Shown: one piece after another, positions 8,448 through 16,586 of the stretch | Layout: each line of letters opens with the position of its first letter | Position numbering within the stretch: position 1 is the first letter of the stretch | DNA from: Bacteroidota bacterium | GTDB lineage: Bacteria > Bacteroidota > Bacteroidia > Bacteroidales > Paludibacteraceae | Length of the DNA stretch: 64,000 bases | Direction of reading: 5' to 3' | Assembly (NCBI GenBank): GCA_021779195.1 | Contig: JAJYBB010000003.1 | Location: 1-64,000 of the forward strand | The notes under the pieces: generated by a model | What the model was told of the DNA's origin: nothing | Seen by the model: the letters and a program-made list of their open reading frames with translations, nothing else | Databases searched by the model: none | Made by a program: the position numbers and the translations under genes

Positions 8448-10139
8448 CTATTGGGATCTAGTGCGCGGATTCAATGTCTCTTGCGATAAATAGGTATTGA
8501 TCCATGTCTCTAAATTAACTTCATCATCAATCCTTAGCCGCATCTTAATCGTTCTTCTTCGAGCATACATAGTATTTTTAGTCATATCTAATAAATTACA
8601 AGCATCTGAAATGCTAACCTTCAAACGAATCAATACAATAACAATTAGGTCTGCAATGGTCAGTTCAGCGTATTCATTTTGTAAACCTGTTATTTTATTT
8701 TCAAAAAGGCTATCTACCTCATTGACATAATCAGGCCATTCTTTTTCTGTAATAATTGATTGTTTAGCTACCTCCTGAATAAATGTTTCCATTTTTTCTT
8801 TTTGCAAATACCCTCCTTTAAGTTTATTGAATTGCAAAGTATTATCTATTTTATTCTGAAGTCTTATACCTAATAGTTCCCGCTTCTGTGTATTTTTTAT
8901 CTGGGTTGTTTCAGCTTCATGTTTAAACCTTTGTTTTTCAATCTCATTGATAGCATGTGTTCTTTTATGTTTGTTATTTATCAATAAAAATACTACTAAT
9001 ATTGAAAGTCCGGCTATAATCAATAAGGTAATCCAAATTACTTTATTTCGATTGTCGATTTTCAATCTGGCGTTTTCTTCTTCCTTTTTAGCTGAATCAT
9101 ACTGTTTGTCAATGCGGTATAAATTACTTCGCATATTCTGTTCATAAGTTGAATCGCGTAGGATATATGATTTTTCCAAATAATCATACGCTTTTTTATA
9201 ATCATTTTTGCTTTTTGCAATTAATGCAGCAGCATGTAAACCAATAATTTTATAAGGAGATTTAGTTGTATCAGCAAGTGATATGTTAAGATAATATACG
9301 GCTGAATCCGATTTACCTAAATTGGAATAAGCATCTGCCAAATAGGCGGCATAGTAGGGTTTATATTCTGGAAAGTGTTTATAACCTTTAAGTAAACATT
9401 CTTTGGAACGGTAAGAATCTTTTTCTAATAATAATTCACCTTCGCTTATCAATATATTATAATAGTTTATAGTATCACCAACTCCTTGAGATAGATTCGA
9501 CGCTAAATTGAGGTAATGAAATACACTATCAAAAGGATAATTCATTTGATTATACATATTTGCAATTTCCCGATATGCATAAGCTCTGTATTTATCATCG
9601 TTCGCTTTTTCAAAATATTTTAATGATTTTCGGAAATAGCTTAGGGAATGGCTATACAATTCATCTTGCATAGATGTATATCCTATATTGAAAGCTACCA
9701 ATCCATTAAGTTTATTCTCGTTTGAATTTTTCAAAATATCTTCAGCTCTTTTAAAGGCTGATACTGCCTCCGGTTTTTTATTATGCAAACTATTCATACA
9801 GCCCAACAAATACCAAGCAGTTCCGCTGTATTTAGGCAAGCTACCATTTGAATAATATTTTATTGAAATCTGTATCAAGTTATCCGACTCAATCTTCTTT
9901 TGTAATTTATACATGGCATGGGTATAATGCAGACACCAAGCCGCATAATCAGCTTTAGATAATTTTTCAGGGTTTTTGATGCCTATCAAAAGAGAATATG
10001 CACTATCTGGAGAAGTGTTTAGCAATTTCTCTGCTTTTAAGATGGTTCTATTTTCTGTATAGTTGGATAAACAAGAGCTAAACAATCCAACAAAAATAAA
10101 TAATGAAAAGAATTTTATGTAGTTCATATTTGTATTCAA
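8448..10139 (-). CDS. TPR-containing membrane regulator with C-terminal HTH-like domain
   Basis: 563 residues. The N terminus has a lipoprotein-like signal (hydrophobic run then LFSSC, Cys23). Residues about 30-345 are TPR-type repeats (LLGCMNSLHNKKPEAVSAFKRAE, YREIANMYNQMNYPFDSVFHYLN). A membrane helix spans about 367-388, then a long coiled coil to about 470 and a cytoplasmic C-terminal domain (about 493-538: LTIADLIVIVLIRLKVSISDACNLLDMTKNTMYARRRTIK) that looks like a helix-turn-helix. Proteins of this build are frequent in Bacteroidetes, often next to DUF3244 genes, and are regarded as membrane-bound regulators. Here it is divergent from such a gene. Start could be the second Met, four codons downstream. 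Ligand is unknown. Confidence 0.75.
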   Translation of the reverse strand: MNTNMNYIKFFSLFIFVGLFSSCLSNYTENRTILKAEKLLNTSPDSAYSLLIGIKNPEKLSKADYAAWCLHYTHAMYKLQKKIESDNLIQISIKYYSNGSLPKYSGTAWYLLGCMNSLHNKKPEAVSAFKRAEDILKNSNENKLNGLVAFNIGYTSMQDELYSHSLSYFRKSLKYFEKANDDKYRAYAYREIANMYNQMNYPFDSVFHYLNLASNLSQGVGDTINYYNILISEGELLLEKDSYRSKECLLKGYKHFPEYKPYYAAYLADAYSNLGKSDSAVYYLNISLADTTKSPYKIIGLHAAALIAKSKNDYKKAYDYLEKSYILRDSTYEQNMRSNLYRIDKQYDSAKKEEENARLKIDNRNKVIWITLLIIAGLSILVVFLLINNKHKRTHAINEIEKQRFKHEAETTQIKNTQKRELLGIRLQNKIDNTLQFNKLKGGYLQKEKMETFIQEVAKQSIITEKEWPDYVNEVDSLFENKITGLQNEYAELTIADLIVIVLIRLKVSISDACNLLDMTKNTMYARRRTIKMRLRIDDEVNLETWINTYLSQETLNPRTRSQ

Positions 10140-10300
10140 TTAAATTTTAATGCCCTAATTGTTCATTTCAGTTTGCCAAATATCATGGTATTTGGGCTCA
10201 AAAAATAAGCCTTACAAAAATATTTTATGAGTTGTCTCGAATATGACTGTAATTCAAGCACTTGCACTTAGCAATATTAGCCATCCTTACAACACTTTTT

Positions 10301-10332
10301 TTTGGTAAAATGAATCAAACAAAATAACTTTG
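10301..10332 (+). promoter_or_regulatory. Bacteroidetes-type promoter of the DUF3244 gene
   Basis: TTTG at 10301-10304 (-33 element) is followed after 20 bp by TAACTTTG at 10325-10332, an exact match to the Bacteroidetes -7 consensus TAnnTTTG. The expected start of transcription is near 10339, giving a leader of about 40 nt before the ATG at 10381. Confidence 0.65.
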
Positions 10333-10380
10333 AAATACAAAAATAGTAAAATATATCCAAACATTTAAAAAACAATCATT

Positions 10381-10746
10381 ATGAAACGATTTGCCTTTAT
10401 TGCATTTTTGCTTGTACTACTTACAAGTAGTATTGGAGCAGCAACAACAGAAATTCATTTATCTGAAGACCCAAAACCTCCTGGTCCAAGACCCTTATCT
10501 CTTACATACATTCCTGTAAGCGCAACTATAAGTGAAACTGATTTGTCTGTCTATTTTGAAGAGTCGGTTGGTACAGCGATAATCACTGTTTATAATGCAT
10601 CAAATCAAATAGTAGATCAGGAAGTTGTGAATACTAATAATACAACTGACGTATATATTCCTGTTTATTTATTGGCTAATGGAAATTATACAATAACTAT
10701 TTCATATGGGAATACTATTTTAAGAGGCGTATTCGACATATCTTGA
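10381..10746 (+). CDS. DUF3244-family small secreted protein
   Basis: 121 residues with a clear signal peptide (MKRFAFIAFLLVLLTSSIGA) and a mature beta-rich domain of about 95 residues of the DUF3244 type: SLTYIPVSATISETDLSVYF, then TAIITVYNASNQIVDQEVVN, VYIPVYLLANGNYTITISYG and a closing strand. The fold resembles the short beta-sandwich also seen in T9SS sorting tails, but here it stands alone. Function in the family is not known. It is divergent from the TPR membrane regulator; this pairing recurs in Bacteroidetes and suggests the small protein may be the regulator's target or ligand. A strong promoter and a downstream hairpin make it a single-gene unit. Confidence 0.8.
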   Translation: MKRFAFIAFLLVLLTSSIGAATTEIHLSEDPKPPGPRPLSLTYIPVSATISETDLSVYFEESVGTAIITVYNASNQIVDQEVVNTNNTTDVYIPVYLLANGNYTITISYGNTILRGVFDIS

Positions 10747-10752
10747 AAAAAG

Positions 10753-10813
10753 GCAGCACACTCATTTAGTTAGGGTATAGTGATATTGAGTATTCCTCAA
10801 ATGAATGTGCTGC
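10753..10813 (+). terminator. Stem-loop downstream of the DUF3244 gene
   Basis: GCAGCACACTCATTT (10753-10767) pairs with AAATGAATGTGCTGC (10799-10813) with one G-U pair, leaving a loop of about 31 nt. No U-run follows, so it may be a processing or attenuating hairpin rather than a classical terminator. The rest of the 283-bp gap to 11029 is AT-rich with no visible gene. Confidence 0.5.
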
Positions 10814-11029
10814 TAAACTCATTTCTTATAATTTGCAACAAAGTATAGTTAATTATCATCATACATGAATAACATACAAATAATTTTTCAATAAAAAGAA
10901 CGTGGTAGAGGAAATTTAACCATTCTATATTCAGTATTTAAGCAGTAGAAGTAATTAATGGCAAAGAATGATATTGACAAAATAGAATCGACAGAATAAT
11001 AAATTCATCTAGTATAATTTCTAAAAGAC

Positions 11030-11485
11030 ATGAAACAAACAATAATTCTATTCTTCGTTTTAATTACAAATTTAGGATGTAAAAATAACGAAATTGCACA
11101 AAACAATATTCATTTTGGCGAATCGTTCACATTGAAGTCAAACGAAAGTGTCTCTATTTCATCTGCAACAAGTGATATTAGGAATATCAAAATATATTTC
11201 AAAAAAATTAATTTTGATTCCAGATGCCCCAAATCGATGTGTTATTCATGCTACGGCAGTACAGCCAACATTAATGTTGTGTTGATTAATCAAAAAGATA
11301 CATCAGATATATCTTTAACTATTTTAGGTTGTAGGGATGAATATGATTGCAATGATCAATTGTATTACCGTAAGGATACATTAGGATTCAGATTCTGTCT
11401 TTTAAGATTAGATCCATACCCTGATGGCAATACACCTGTTAATTCATCAGATTATTCGGCAAAACTTAATATCGTAGAATTATGA
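11030..11485 (+). CDS. Cysteine-rich lipoprotein of unknown function
   Basis: 151 residues with a lipoprotein signal ending in NLGC (Cys17), so probably anchored in the outer membrane or periplasm. The mature part has several cysteines: a C-x4-C-x2-C cluster in SRCPKSMCYSCYGS and two more in GCRDEYDCND. These could form disulfides. No family is recognised. The stop overlaps the start of the metalloprotease gene by 4 bp (ATGA type), so the two are co-translated. This context suggests a partner of the protease, for example an inhibitor, anchor or maturation factor, but that is inference only. Confidence 0.6.
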   Translation: MKQTIILFFVLITNLGCKNNEIAQNNIHFGESFTLKSNESVSISSATSDIRNIKIYFKKINFDSRCPKSMCYSCYGSTANINVVLINQKDTSDISLTILGCRDEYDCNDQLYYRKDTLGFRFCLLRLDPYPDGNTPVNSSDYSAKLNIVEL

Positions 11486-12543
11486 AATATGTTAAATGTA
11501 AGATTGTTTTACTGCTTTTAGCTAATTGGCTGAGTGCTTCTTCTCAATCGCCGGGCTTCTGTGGTACTCCAGCGAATATTCCAGATTTTTTAACCAACTT
11601 AAGTGGTCGATTTCAGGCAGCTCAGAATAGTTATATTATTGGAATATATTTACATGTGATGCGCAATAGCGATGGTACAGGTGGACAAACTCAGACAGAA
11701 GTAAACACAGCGTTCAACACGTTGGTGTCTGACTATCGACCATACAATATTACTTTTGAATTATTAGGTACAGATGAAATCAATGATAACACGTACAACA
11801 ATCAAACAAATTTCACAACAGATAATAATGGGGATGGAAAATTTGATAATTTTACAGTCAACTCACATTCAAATGCCATTGATATTTATTTATTTGGAAA
11901 TGACAAATTGAATTTTGGGTTAGCATCAAATATACCTGGAACCGCATTGGTTATAGGTGGGAATGCTTTTGGTATTAACCTTGCAAGTTCGCATGTACTG
12001 TCTCACGAAGTAGGCCATTGCTTAGGTCTTTTTCATACTTTTCATGGCACTTGGATTTATGAAGCATTTGGTTCTTGTCCTGAGTTAGCTAATGGTAGTA
12101 ATGGTGCGACATGTGGTGATTTCGTTGCTGATACACCTGCTGATCCGGCACGTATTTTTGATTGCGGTTCACAGGGTACATGTACCTGGAATTGCTCAGG
12201 TTCATATGTTGATGCTAATGGACAGCAATATAATCCAGACACACATTTATTTATGGCATATACGTTTCCAAATTGTATGAATCACCATACTCAAGGTCAA
12301 GTTTCTAGAATGTTAAGCACAATAGCCAATTCTTCCCTGTTAAGTAATACAGTTATTCCTTGCCAGACAAGAACAATTAGCAATGAAGTATTTTCTAATA
12401 GTATATTGATTACGGATTGTAAAATAAATATTAGTAATTCATCCATTGTGAATAATTCATCTGTGGTAATTGATGCAATCTATGGTACAACTATCAATGG
12501 ACTATTTGAAGTTACATTAGGTTCTACTCTTGAAATAAAGTAA
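11482..12543 (+). CDS. Secreted M43 (pappalysin/cytophagalysin-like) zinc metalloprotease
   Basis: 353 residues with an N-terminal signal peptide (hydrophobic run ending near SASSQS). The zinc motif HEVGHCLGLFH (H175, E176, H179, G182, H185) is the extended metzincin signature HExxHxxGxxH. The downstream Met-turn region is probably the MAYTFPNCMNHHT stretch, as in M43 proteases. Substrates of such enzymes are secreted or matrix proteins. The last 80 residues form beta repeats but lack a recognisable T9SS tail, so the enzyme may stay periplasmic or be surface-attached. It is translationally coupled to the preceding lipoprotein. Confidence 0.82.
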   Translation: MKYVKCKIVLLLLANWLSASSQSPGFCGTPANIPDFLTNLSGRFQAAQNSYIIGIYLHVMRNSDGTGGQTQTEVNTAFNTLVSDYRPYNITFELLGTDEINDNTYNNQTNFTTDNNGDGKFDNFTVNSHSNAIDIYLFGNDKLNFGLASNIPGTALVIGGNAFGINLASSHVLSHEVGHCLGLFHTFHGTWIYEAFGSCPELANGSNGATCGDFVADTPADPARIFDCGSQGTCTWNCSGSYVDANGQQYNPDTHLFMAYTFPNCMNHHTQGQVSRMLSTIANSSLLSNTVIPCQTRTISNEVFSNSILITDCKINISNSSIVNNSSVVIDAIYGTTINGLFEVTLGSTLEIK

Positions 12544-12682
12544 TTGTACTTTCAAGCCTTTGTGTTTAAACATTTGCATTTCTATATTTTGTGTTTTTTA
12601 TTGCCCTATGCTGGGATAAACTTCTGAACAGTATTATGTTAAAGAATTGAAGATAATCATATAAAACAAAAAAAATAAAATT

Positions 12683-13723
12683 ATGAAGACAATTAAGATT
12701 ACATTTTTAGCTCTTATTCTTGTTAGTTCAATAAGTACTAACGCTCAATTACAAGTTAGAACAGATGGCTCAGTATGGCAAGGTTATTCTGGGTATGCAA
12801 ACTTTTGGTTAGGAACATATTCCAGCGGAGGATATGATAATGGACATTGGGGTATTGAAGTTTTAAATGGAGGGCTAAATTTTTGGAAGCCATGGCCAAG
12901 CCCCAATGCTGGAAATTATATGTTATACTTAGCTCAAGATGGTAATGTGGGAATAGGTAGAGTACCTAGCTCAAAACTAGATGTTGCTGGTTCTATCGCA
13001 ATTTATGGAACAGTGAAAGTTTCATCTGATGAAAGATTAAAAACAAATATAACTCAGTTGACTGAAAACGAGACAAGTAAGCTTTATATGTTAAATGGAA
13101 AATCATACCAAAAACATCAACCAGAAGAAACAACAGAAATAGTTTCAAAAGATAAAAATGGGAATATTAATCCAGCTAAAAATTTCAGTAAAAACAAGAA
13201 TAAGCAAAAAGAAACAACTGAATATGGTTTTCTAGCACAAGAACTGAAAGATGTTTACCCTGATTTAGTAAGTCAGGATTCTGCTGGTTATTATTTAGTT
13301 GATTACATTGGATTAATTCCGGTTTTAGTTGAGGCAATTAAAGAACAAAAGATTACTATTGATGAATTATCATCTAAAATAAATGGTTCAAATTCTTCGT
13401 CTGGACCTAAGAAAATAGGGGCAACGAAACCAATAGCCGAAAACTCAACAGACCTGTTAACTTATCCGGTACTCGACCAAAACGTTCCGAATCCTTTCAA
13501 TACAACAACTACTATAAACTACTTCTTACCTTCTACTGTTTCATCTGCAAGCATTTATATTTACGACATGAACGGAACTCAATTAAGAAGTTATTCAATT
13601 TCTCAACGCGGTAAAGGAAGTATCATTATCCAAGGTTCTGAATTAAATGCTGGCATGTATTTATATGCATTAATTACTGATAATAAAGTAATTGACACAA
13701 AAAGGATGATTTTAACTAAATAA
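12683..13723 (+). CDS. Secreted protein with S74 intramolecular-chaperone domain and T9SS sorting tail
   Basis: 346 residues. A signal peptide (ends near STNAQ) is followed by a repetitive aromatic/glycine-rich beta region (about 25-105). An S74-type domain (about 112-225) has the hallmark SSDERLKTNI, with Ser and Lys of the autoproteolysis site, and YGFLAQELKDVYPDLV. Residues about 256-346 are a T9SS C-terminal sorting domain (NVPNPFNTTTTINYFLP ... GMYLYALI ... RMILTK). S74 domains are known from phage tail fibres, where they chaperone trimeric fibre folding and cut themselves off. Here the protein is likely a surface-displayed or secreted trimeric fibre. It is followed after 11 bp by a small lipoprotein. 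Confidence 0.78.
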   Translation: MKTIKITFLALILVSSISTNAQLQVRTDGSVWQGYSGYANFWLGTYSSGGYDNGHWGIEVLNGGLNFWKPWPSPNAGNYMLYLAQDGNVGIGRVPSSKLDVAGSIAIYGTVKVSSDERLKTNITQLTENETSKLYMLNGKSYQKHQPEETTEIVSKDKNGNINPAKNFSKNKNKQKETTEYGFLAQELKDVYPDLVSQDSAGYYLVDYIGLIPVLVEAIKEQKITIDELSSKINGSNSSSGPKKIGATKPIAENSTDLLTYPVLDQNVPNPFNTTTTINYFLPSTVSSASIYIYDMNGTQLRSYSISQRGKGSIIIQGSELNAGMYLYALITDNKVIDTKRMILTK

Positions 13724-13734
13724 CCAAACAAATT

Positions 13735-14304
13735 ATGAAACGTAACAAATATATAATATTATGCTCGTTTTTAGTGCTGGTATTATCTTCTTTTTCTTCG
13801 TGTGATAAAACTGAGGATTTTTCAGTTTTACCTGCTGAAACTCAATCAGGCAATAACACTTTTGGGTGTTATGTTGAAGGAAAGAGATTTTTTGGAGGTT
13901 ATCTTATTCATTTCGGCATTCCTCCTTTGTCTGCGGTTTATCATAGCAAACAGGAACTTTTAAATATAAACGCTGACGGTAAGTTCGAAGATAACAAACA
14001 AGGTAGTATGGGTATACAAATATTTAATCCTAAAGTTGGTGTAACTATCAAAATGCAAAGAGCTATATTCGAATATTATCCTCGAATCTTTCCAGGAGCA
14101 AGTTCTGTATTCACAGAATTTGGAGTATCTGACGGTGGAGAGGTAATAATAACTAAATTGGATACTATCAATAAGATTGTAAGCGGCAGATTTAGCATGA
14201 TTGGTAAAGGTGCTGTTGATATAAATAATTTTACTGGTAGTGATTCAATAACAATTGCCGAAGGCAGGTTTGATTTAAAAATATCTCAAATTTCTAACAA
14301 CTAA
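13735..14304 (+). CDS. DUF6252-like lipoprotein
   Basis: 189 residues. The signal ends in a lipobox (SSFSSC, Cys23). The mature part begins with a poorly conserved linker and then NTFGCYVEGKRF, which resembles the entry strand of DUF6252-type beta-barrel lipoproteins of Bacteroidetes. The remainder is about ten beta strands. It lies 11 bp after the S74 protein and 3 bp before the truncated gene at 14308, so all three were probably one operon. Function is unknown; an outer-membrane accessory role for the S74 protein is conceivable. Confidence 0.6.
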   Translation: MKRNKYIILCSFLVLVLSSFSSCDKTEDFSVLPAETQSGNNTFGCYVEGKRFFGGYLIHFGIPPLSAVYHSKQELLNINADGKFEDNKQGSMGIQIFNPKVGVTIKMQRAIFEYYPRIFPGASSVFTEFGVSDGGEVIITKLDTINKIVSGRFSMIGKGAVDINNFTGSDSITIAEGRFDLKISQISNN

Positions 14305-14307
14305 AAT

Positions 14308-14487
14308 ATGAGAAATAAATATAAGATTGAATTTTTAGTTTTTTGCTTGTTTTTACTATTTGGGTCTGTTACTGCTCAAACGTATAATGAAACCATAAAC
14401 ACTATTTTTGAGCATGTTGATAAAAGTAAAATCGCCCCTCTTCGCCCAAGTCTATTAAATGCGCCAATGCGCCTAGTTCAAGTTTAG
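14308..14487 (+). pseudogene. N-terminal fragment of a secreted protein, interrupted by repeats
   Basis: The first ~39 codons encode a signal peptide (VFCLFLLFGSVTAQ) followed by TYNETINTIFEHVDKSKI, which resembles the mature start of large secreted Bacteroidetes proteins with this signature. After KSKI the frame enters repeat DNA (KIAPLRPSLLNAPMRL) and stops at 14485-14487. The rest of the gene is missing. It follows the DUF6252-like gene by 3 bp. Confidence 0.6.
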
Positions 14488-14924
14488 CGAAGCGTAACTT
14501 GGACTGGAAACCAAAGCAGTTTGCAACTGATTATAAAAGTTATAAACTTTTCTGATTTCCAGCACAAGTCTCCGTTTCACTCAGACTTGCGCTAGACACC
14601 CACTGCAACTGTACAGACTTGGACGAAGAAGCGGATAATTATAGATTATTTGGGTTTCCAGTTCAAAATACACTTCGTTAATCCTGAACTATGCAGCAAG
14701 TGAATGCTTGGAATAAATGGAGAATTAATAAAAATACAATATATTTTCAATTGATATTGAACTGGACTATTTTCATATAGAACTCTCGTTAAAAAACAGT
14801 AAAATAATTAACGAAGGTATAATTATGTCATTAACTTAATTATATTTGCAAATAAAATCATACCCTGTCGTACCGGAGCTAGACACCCACTGCAACTGTA
14901 CAGACTTGGACGAAGAAGCGGACT
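14442..14924. repeat. Repeat-rich scar with inverted repeats and a 45-bp direct repeat
   Basis: Two copies of an exact 45-bp sequence (14591-14635 and 14878-14922) begin GCTAGACACCCACTGCAACT and end GACGAAGAAGCGGA. They are 287 bp apart. Before the first copy are palindromes: AGTTCAAGTT/AACTTGGACT (14475-14505) and GCACAAGTCT/AGACTTGCGC (14562-14592). The heptamer CAAGTCT or its complement occurs at least five times. The stretch is noncoding, interrupts one gene at its left and touches a gene tail at its right. It resembles REP/BIME-type or Rhs-linked repeat DNA of Bacteroidetes and probably formed by recombination between dispersed copies. Confidence 0.6.
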
Positions 14925-15146
14925 GAGCCTTTAAAATTTGAGCTTAGTTTGGAGAAAGGAAAGTTTGATGATGGGACAACCAAAAGATCCTTTTCTTATT
15001 CTGATATTCAAGTGGATAACTTACATGTTAAATGGGACGATATTTCAACAGATACTGCTTATAATGCAAAAATTAACTATATATCGCCGGTTTCTCCGAA
15101 TATTTTTTCTGGAATAAATTTCAAAGCCGCTTACACATTTAAATAA
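14925..15146 (+). pseudogene. C-terminal fragment of a paralogue of the next two genes
   Basis: A frame without its own start emerges from the 45-bp repeat (EPLKFELSLEKGKF...) and ends INYISPVSPNIFSGINFKAAYTFK-like. The 257-residue protein at 15806 ends with almost the same residues (YLSPVSPNLFQGINIKAAYTFK), so this is the tail of a third family member whose front was removed at the repeat. It may still be transcribed with the following gene 4 bp downstream but has no signal peptide. Confidence 0.65.
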
Positions 15147-15150
15147 ATAT

Positions 15151-15798
15151 ATGACAAAACACATCGTCTCAACTCTAATATTATTTGCAGTTATCTTGCA
15201 CACTTCTGCCCAAAAAGAAGTCTATTTTGCAGATAAATCCCGTGATTCAATCGCTATATCAGCTGTTCAGGGCATTCAGGTTGGTGCTACATTGTCATCT
15301 GGTTTTAATGGTTTAAATGTGCCTGTAAGTATTGGATATTTTAATGAATTAAAGTTAGGTAGTACAACAAGTCTTATTTTATCGGGCGATATTAGCATGG
15401 TAAAAGCCACGAAGAGTGTTACTATTACCTATATAACCAATGATTATGGCACTTATCCTGTTTCAAATATTGTTTATGAAACAGCTTTAAAATTAGATAT
15501 AAAAGCAGAACCAAGATGGTATTTTAATTATAAAAACCGATATATGAAAGGTAATAATATCAAACTAAATTCAGGTTTCTTTTTGAGTTTGCCTTGTGAA
15601 ATATCCACTAATCCATTAACGAAGGTTTATCCATTTCAGCTTAATTTATCGACTGCGGCATCATTCGGATTTCGTTATGCACTTACAAAAAATTTCTTCA
15701 TTGAACCCGCAGCTAATTTAGGCATTGGTTTATACAATTTTAGATCTCTTTCTACATTAACTCCATATTTAAGTCTTAAAGCCGCTTACACATTATAA
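15151..15798 (+). CDS. Putative outer-membrane beta-barrel-like protein, paralogue 1
   Basis: 215 residues with a signal peptide (IVSTLILFAVILHTSAQ). The mature start EVYFADKSRDSIAISAVQGIQVG matches that of the next gene. Amphipathic strands such as FNELKLGSTTSLILSGDI, LDIKAEPRWYFNYKNRY and FGFRYALTKNFFIEPAANLGIGL suggest a small eight-stranded barrel, and the final residues form a barrel-like closing strand. It has about 40 fewer residues than its neighbour and ends in AAYTL rather than AAYTFK. It lies 7 bp before paralogue 2. Family and function are unknown. Confidence 0.65.
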   Translation: MTKHIVSTLILFAVILHTSAQKEVYFADKSRDSIAISAVQGIQVGATLSSGFNGLNVPVSIGYFNELKLGSTTSLILSGDISMVKATKSVTITYITNDYGTYPVSNIVYETALKLDIKAEPRWYFNYKNRYMKGNNIKLNSGFFLSLPCEISTNPLTKVYPFQLNLSTAASFGFRYALTKNFFIEPAANLGIGLYNFRSLSTLTPYLSLKAAYTL

Positions 15799-15805
15799 TA
15801 AATGT

Positions 15806-16579
15806 ATGACTAAACATATCCTTGCAATTCTATTATTATTGTTATTTACAATAGCTTTGCGCATCTCTGCTCAAAAAGAAATTTATTTTTCCTCTACTCC
15901 TAAAGATTCTATTAAAGTTGAATCAATACGTGGAGTCGAAATTGAATCAGGGATGAATACCTCTAAATTGTTTAATACATCCTCTCATGATAAATCGTTT
16001 ACTATTCCTTTATATATGGGTTATTTCAATGAGAAACGCATTGCTCCAAGCTGGACATTAATTGCCCGGATTGGATTGAGTAATAATTTTATGAATAGTG
16101 CCCATTATGTTCTTGTTAAAGATTCAATGCAAATGAATGGCCCAATATATTATTACAATACTACAAAAGTTGATTATTATAAATTTGAATATCAGCTTAA
16201 TTTAGGTATTAGTATTGAACCGCGTTGGTATTTTGGTTATAAAAACCGGTATCAGAGTGGGAAAACAAAACTTAATTCCGGTTGGTTTTTATCATTTCCG
16301 CTTTCAGTCTCCACATTACTTATAAACACCTATAAACCCGAAGTTCCACCTGGATATACCACCTATTATCAAGACTATAAAAGCTATTGTTCTTTCGGAC
16401 TTTACGGCCATTTAGGCTATCGTCAGGCTATCTCCAAACAATGGTTTTTGGAAGGTGATGTTGCGATTTTGGGGATAGAATCAGGTCTGTTTAGTTATAA
16501 AAAACAATTATATCTATCGCCGGTTTCTCCAAACCTTTTTCAGGGAATAAATATTAAAGCAGCCTACACATTTAAATAA
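15806..16579 (+). CDS. Putative outer-membrane beta-barrel-like protein, paralogue 2
   Basis: 257 residues with a signal peptide ending RISAQ. It shares with paralogue 1 the mature start (KEIYFSSTPKDSIKVESIRG), the central EPRWYFGYKNRY block, LNSGWFLSFPLSVST, and the terminal strand. Tyrosine- and tryptophan-rich alternating strands point to an outer-membrane barrel of about eight to ten strands. The gene is packed between paralogue 1 (7 bp) and the DUF4249 lipoprotein (7 bp), implying co-transcription with the TonB receptor pair. The role is unknown; an accessory barrel for the receptor is one possibility. Confidence 0.65.
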   Translation: MTKHILAILLLLLFTIALRISAQKEIYFSSTPKDSIKVESIRGVEIESGMNTSKLFNTSSHDKSFTIPLYMGYFNEKRIAPSWTLIARIGLSNNFMNSAHYVLVKDSMQMNGPIYYYNTTKVDYYKFEYQLNLGISIEPRWYFGYKNRYQSGKTKLNSGWFLSFPLSVSTLLINTYKPEVPPGYTTYYQDYKSYCSFGLYGHLGYRQAISKQWFLEGDVAILGIESGLFSYKKQLYLSPVSPNLFQGINIKAAYTFK

Positions 16580-16586
16580 TAATTCA

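Noticed and set aside
14591-14922. Two 45-bp repeats as a minimal CRISPR
   Set aside because: Only two copies, 242 bp between them, no cas genes and the intervening DNA is unlike a spacer.
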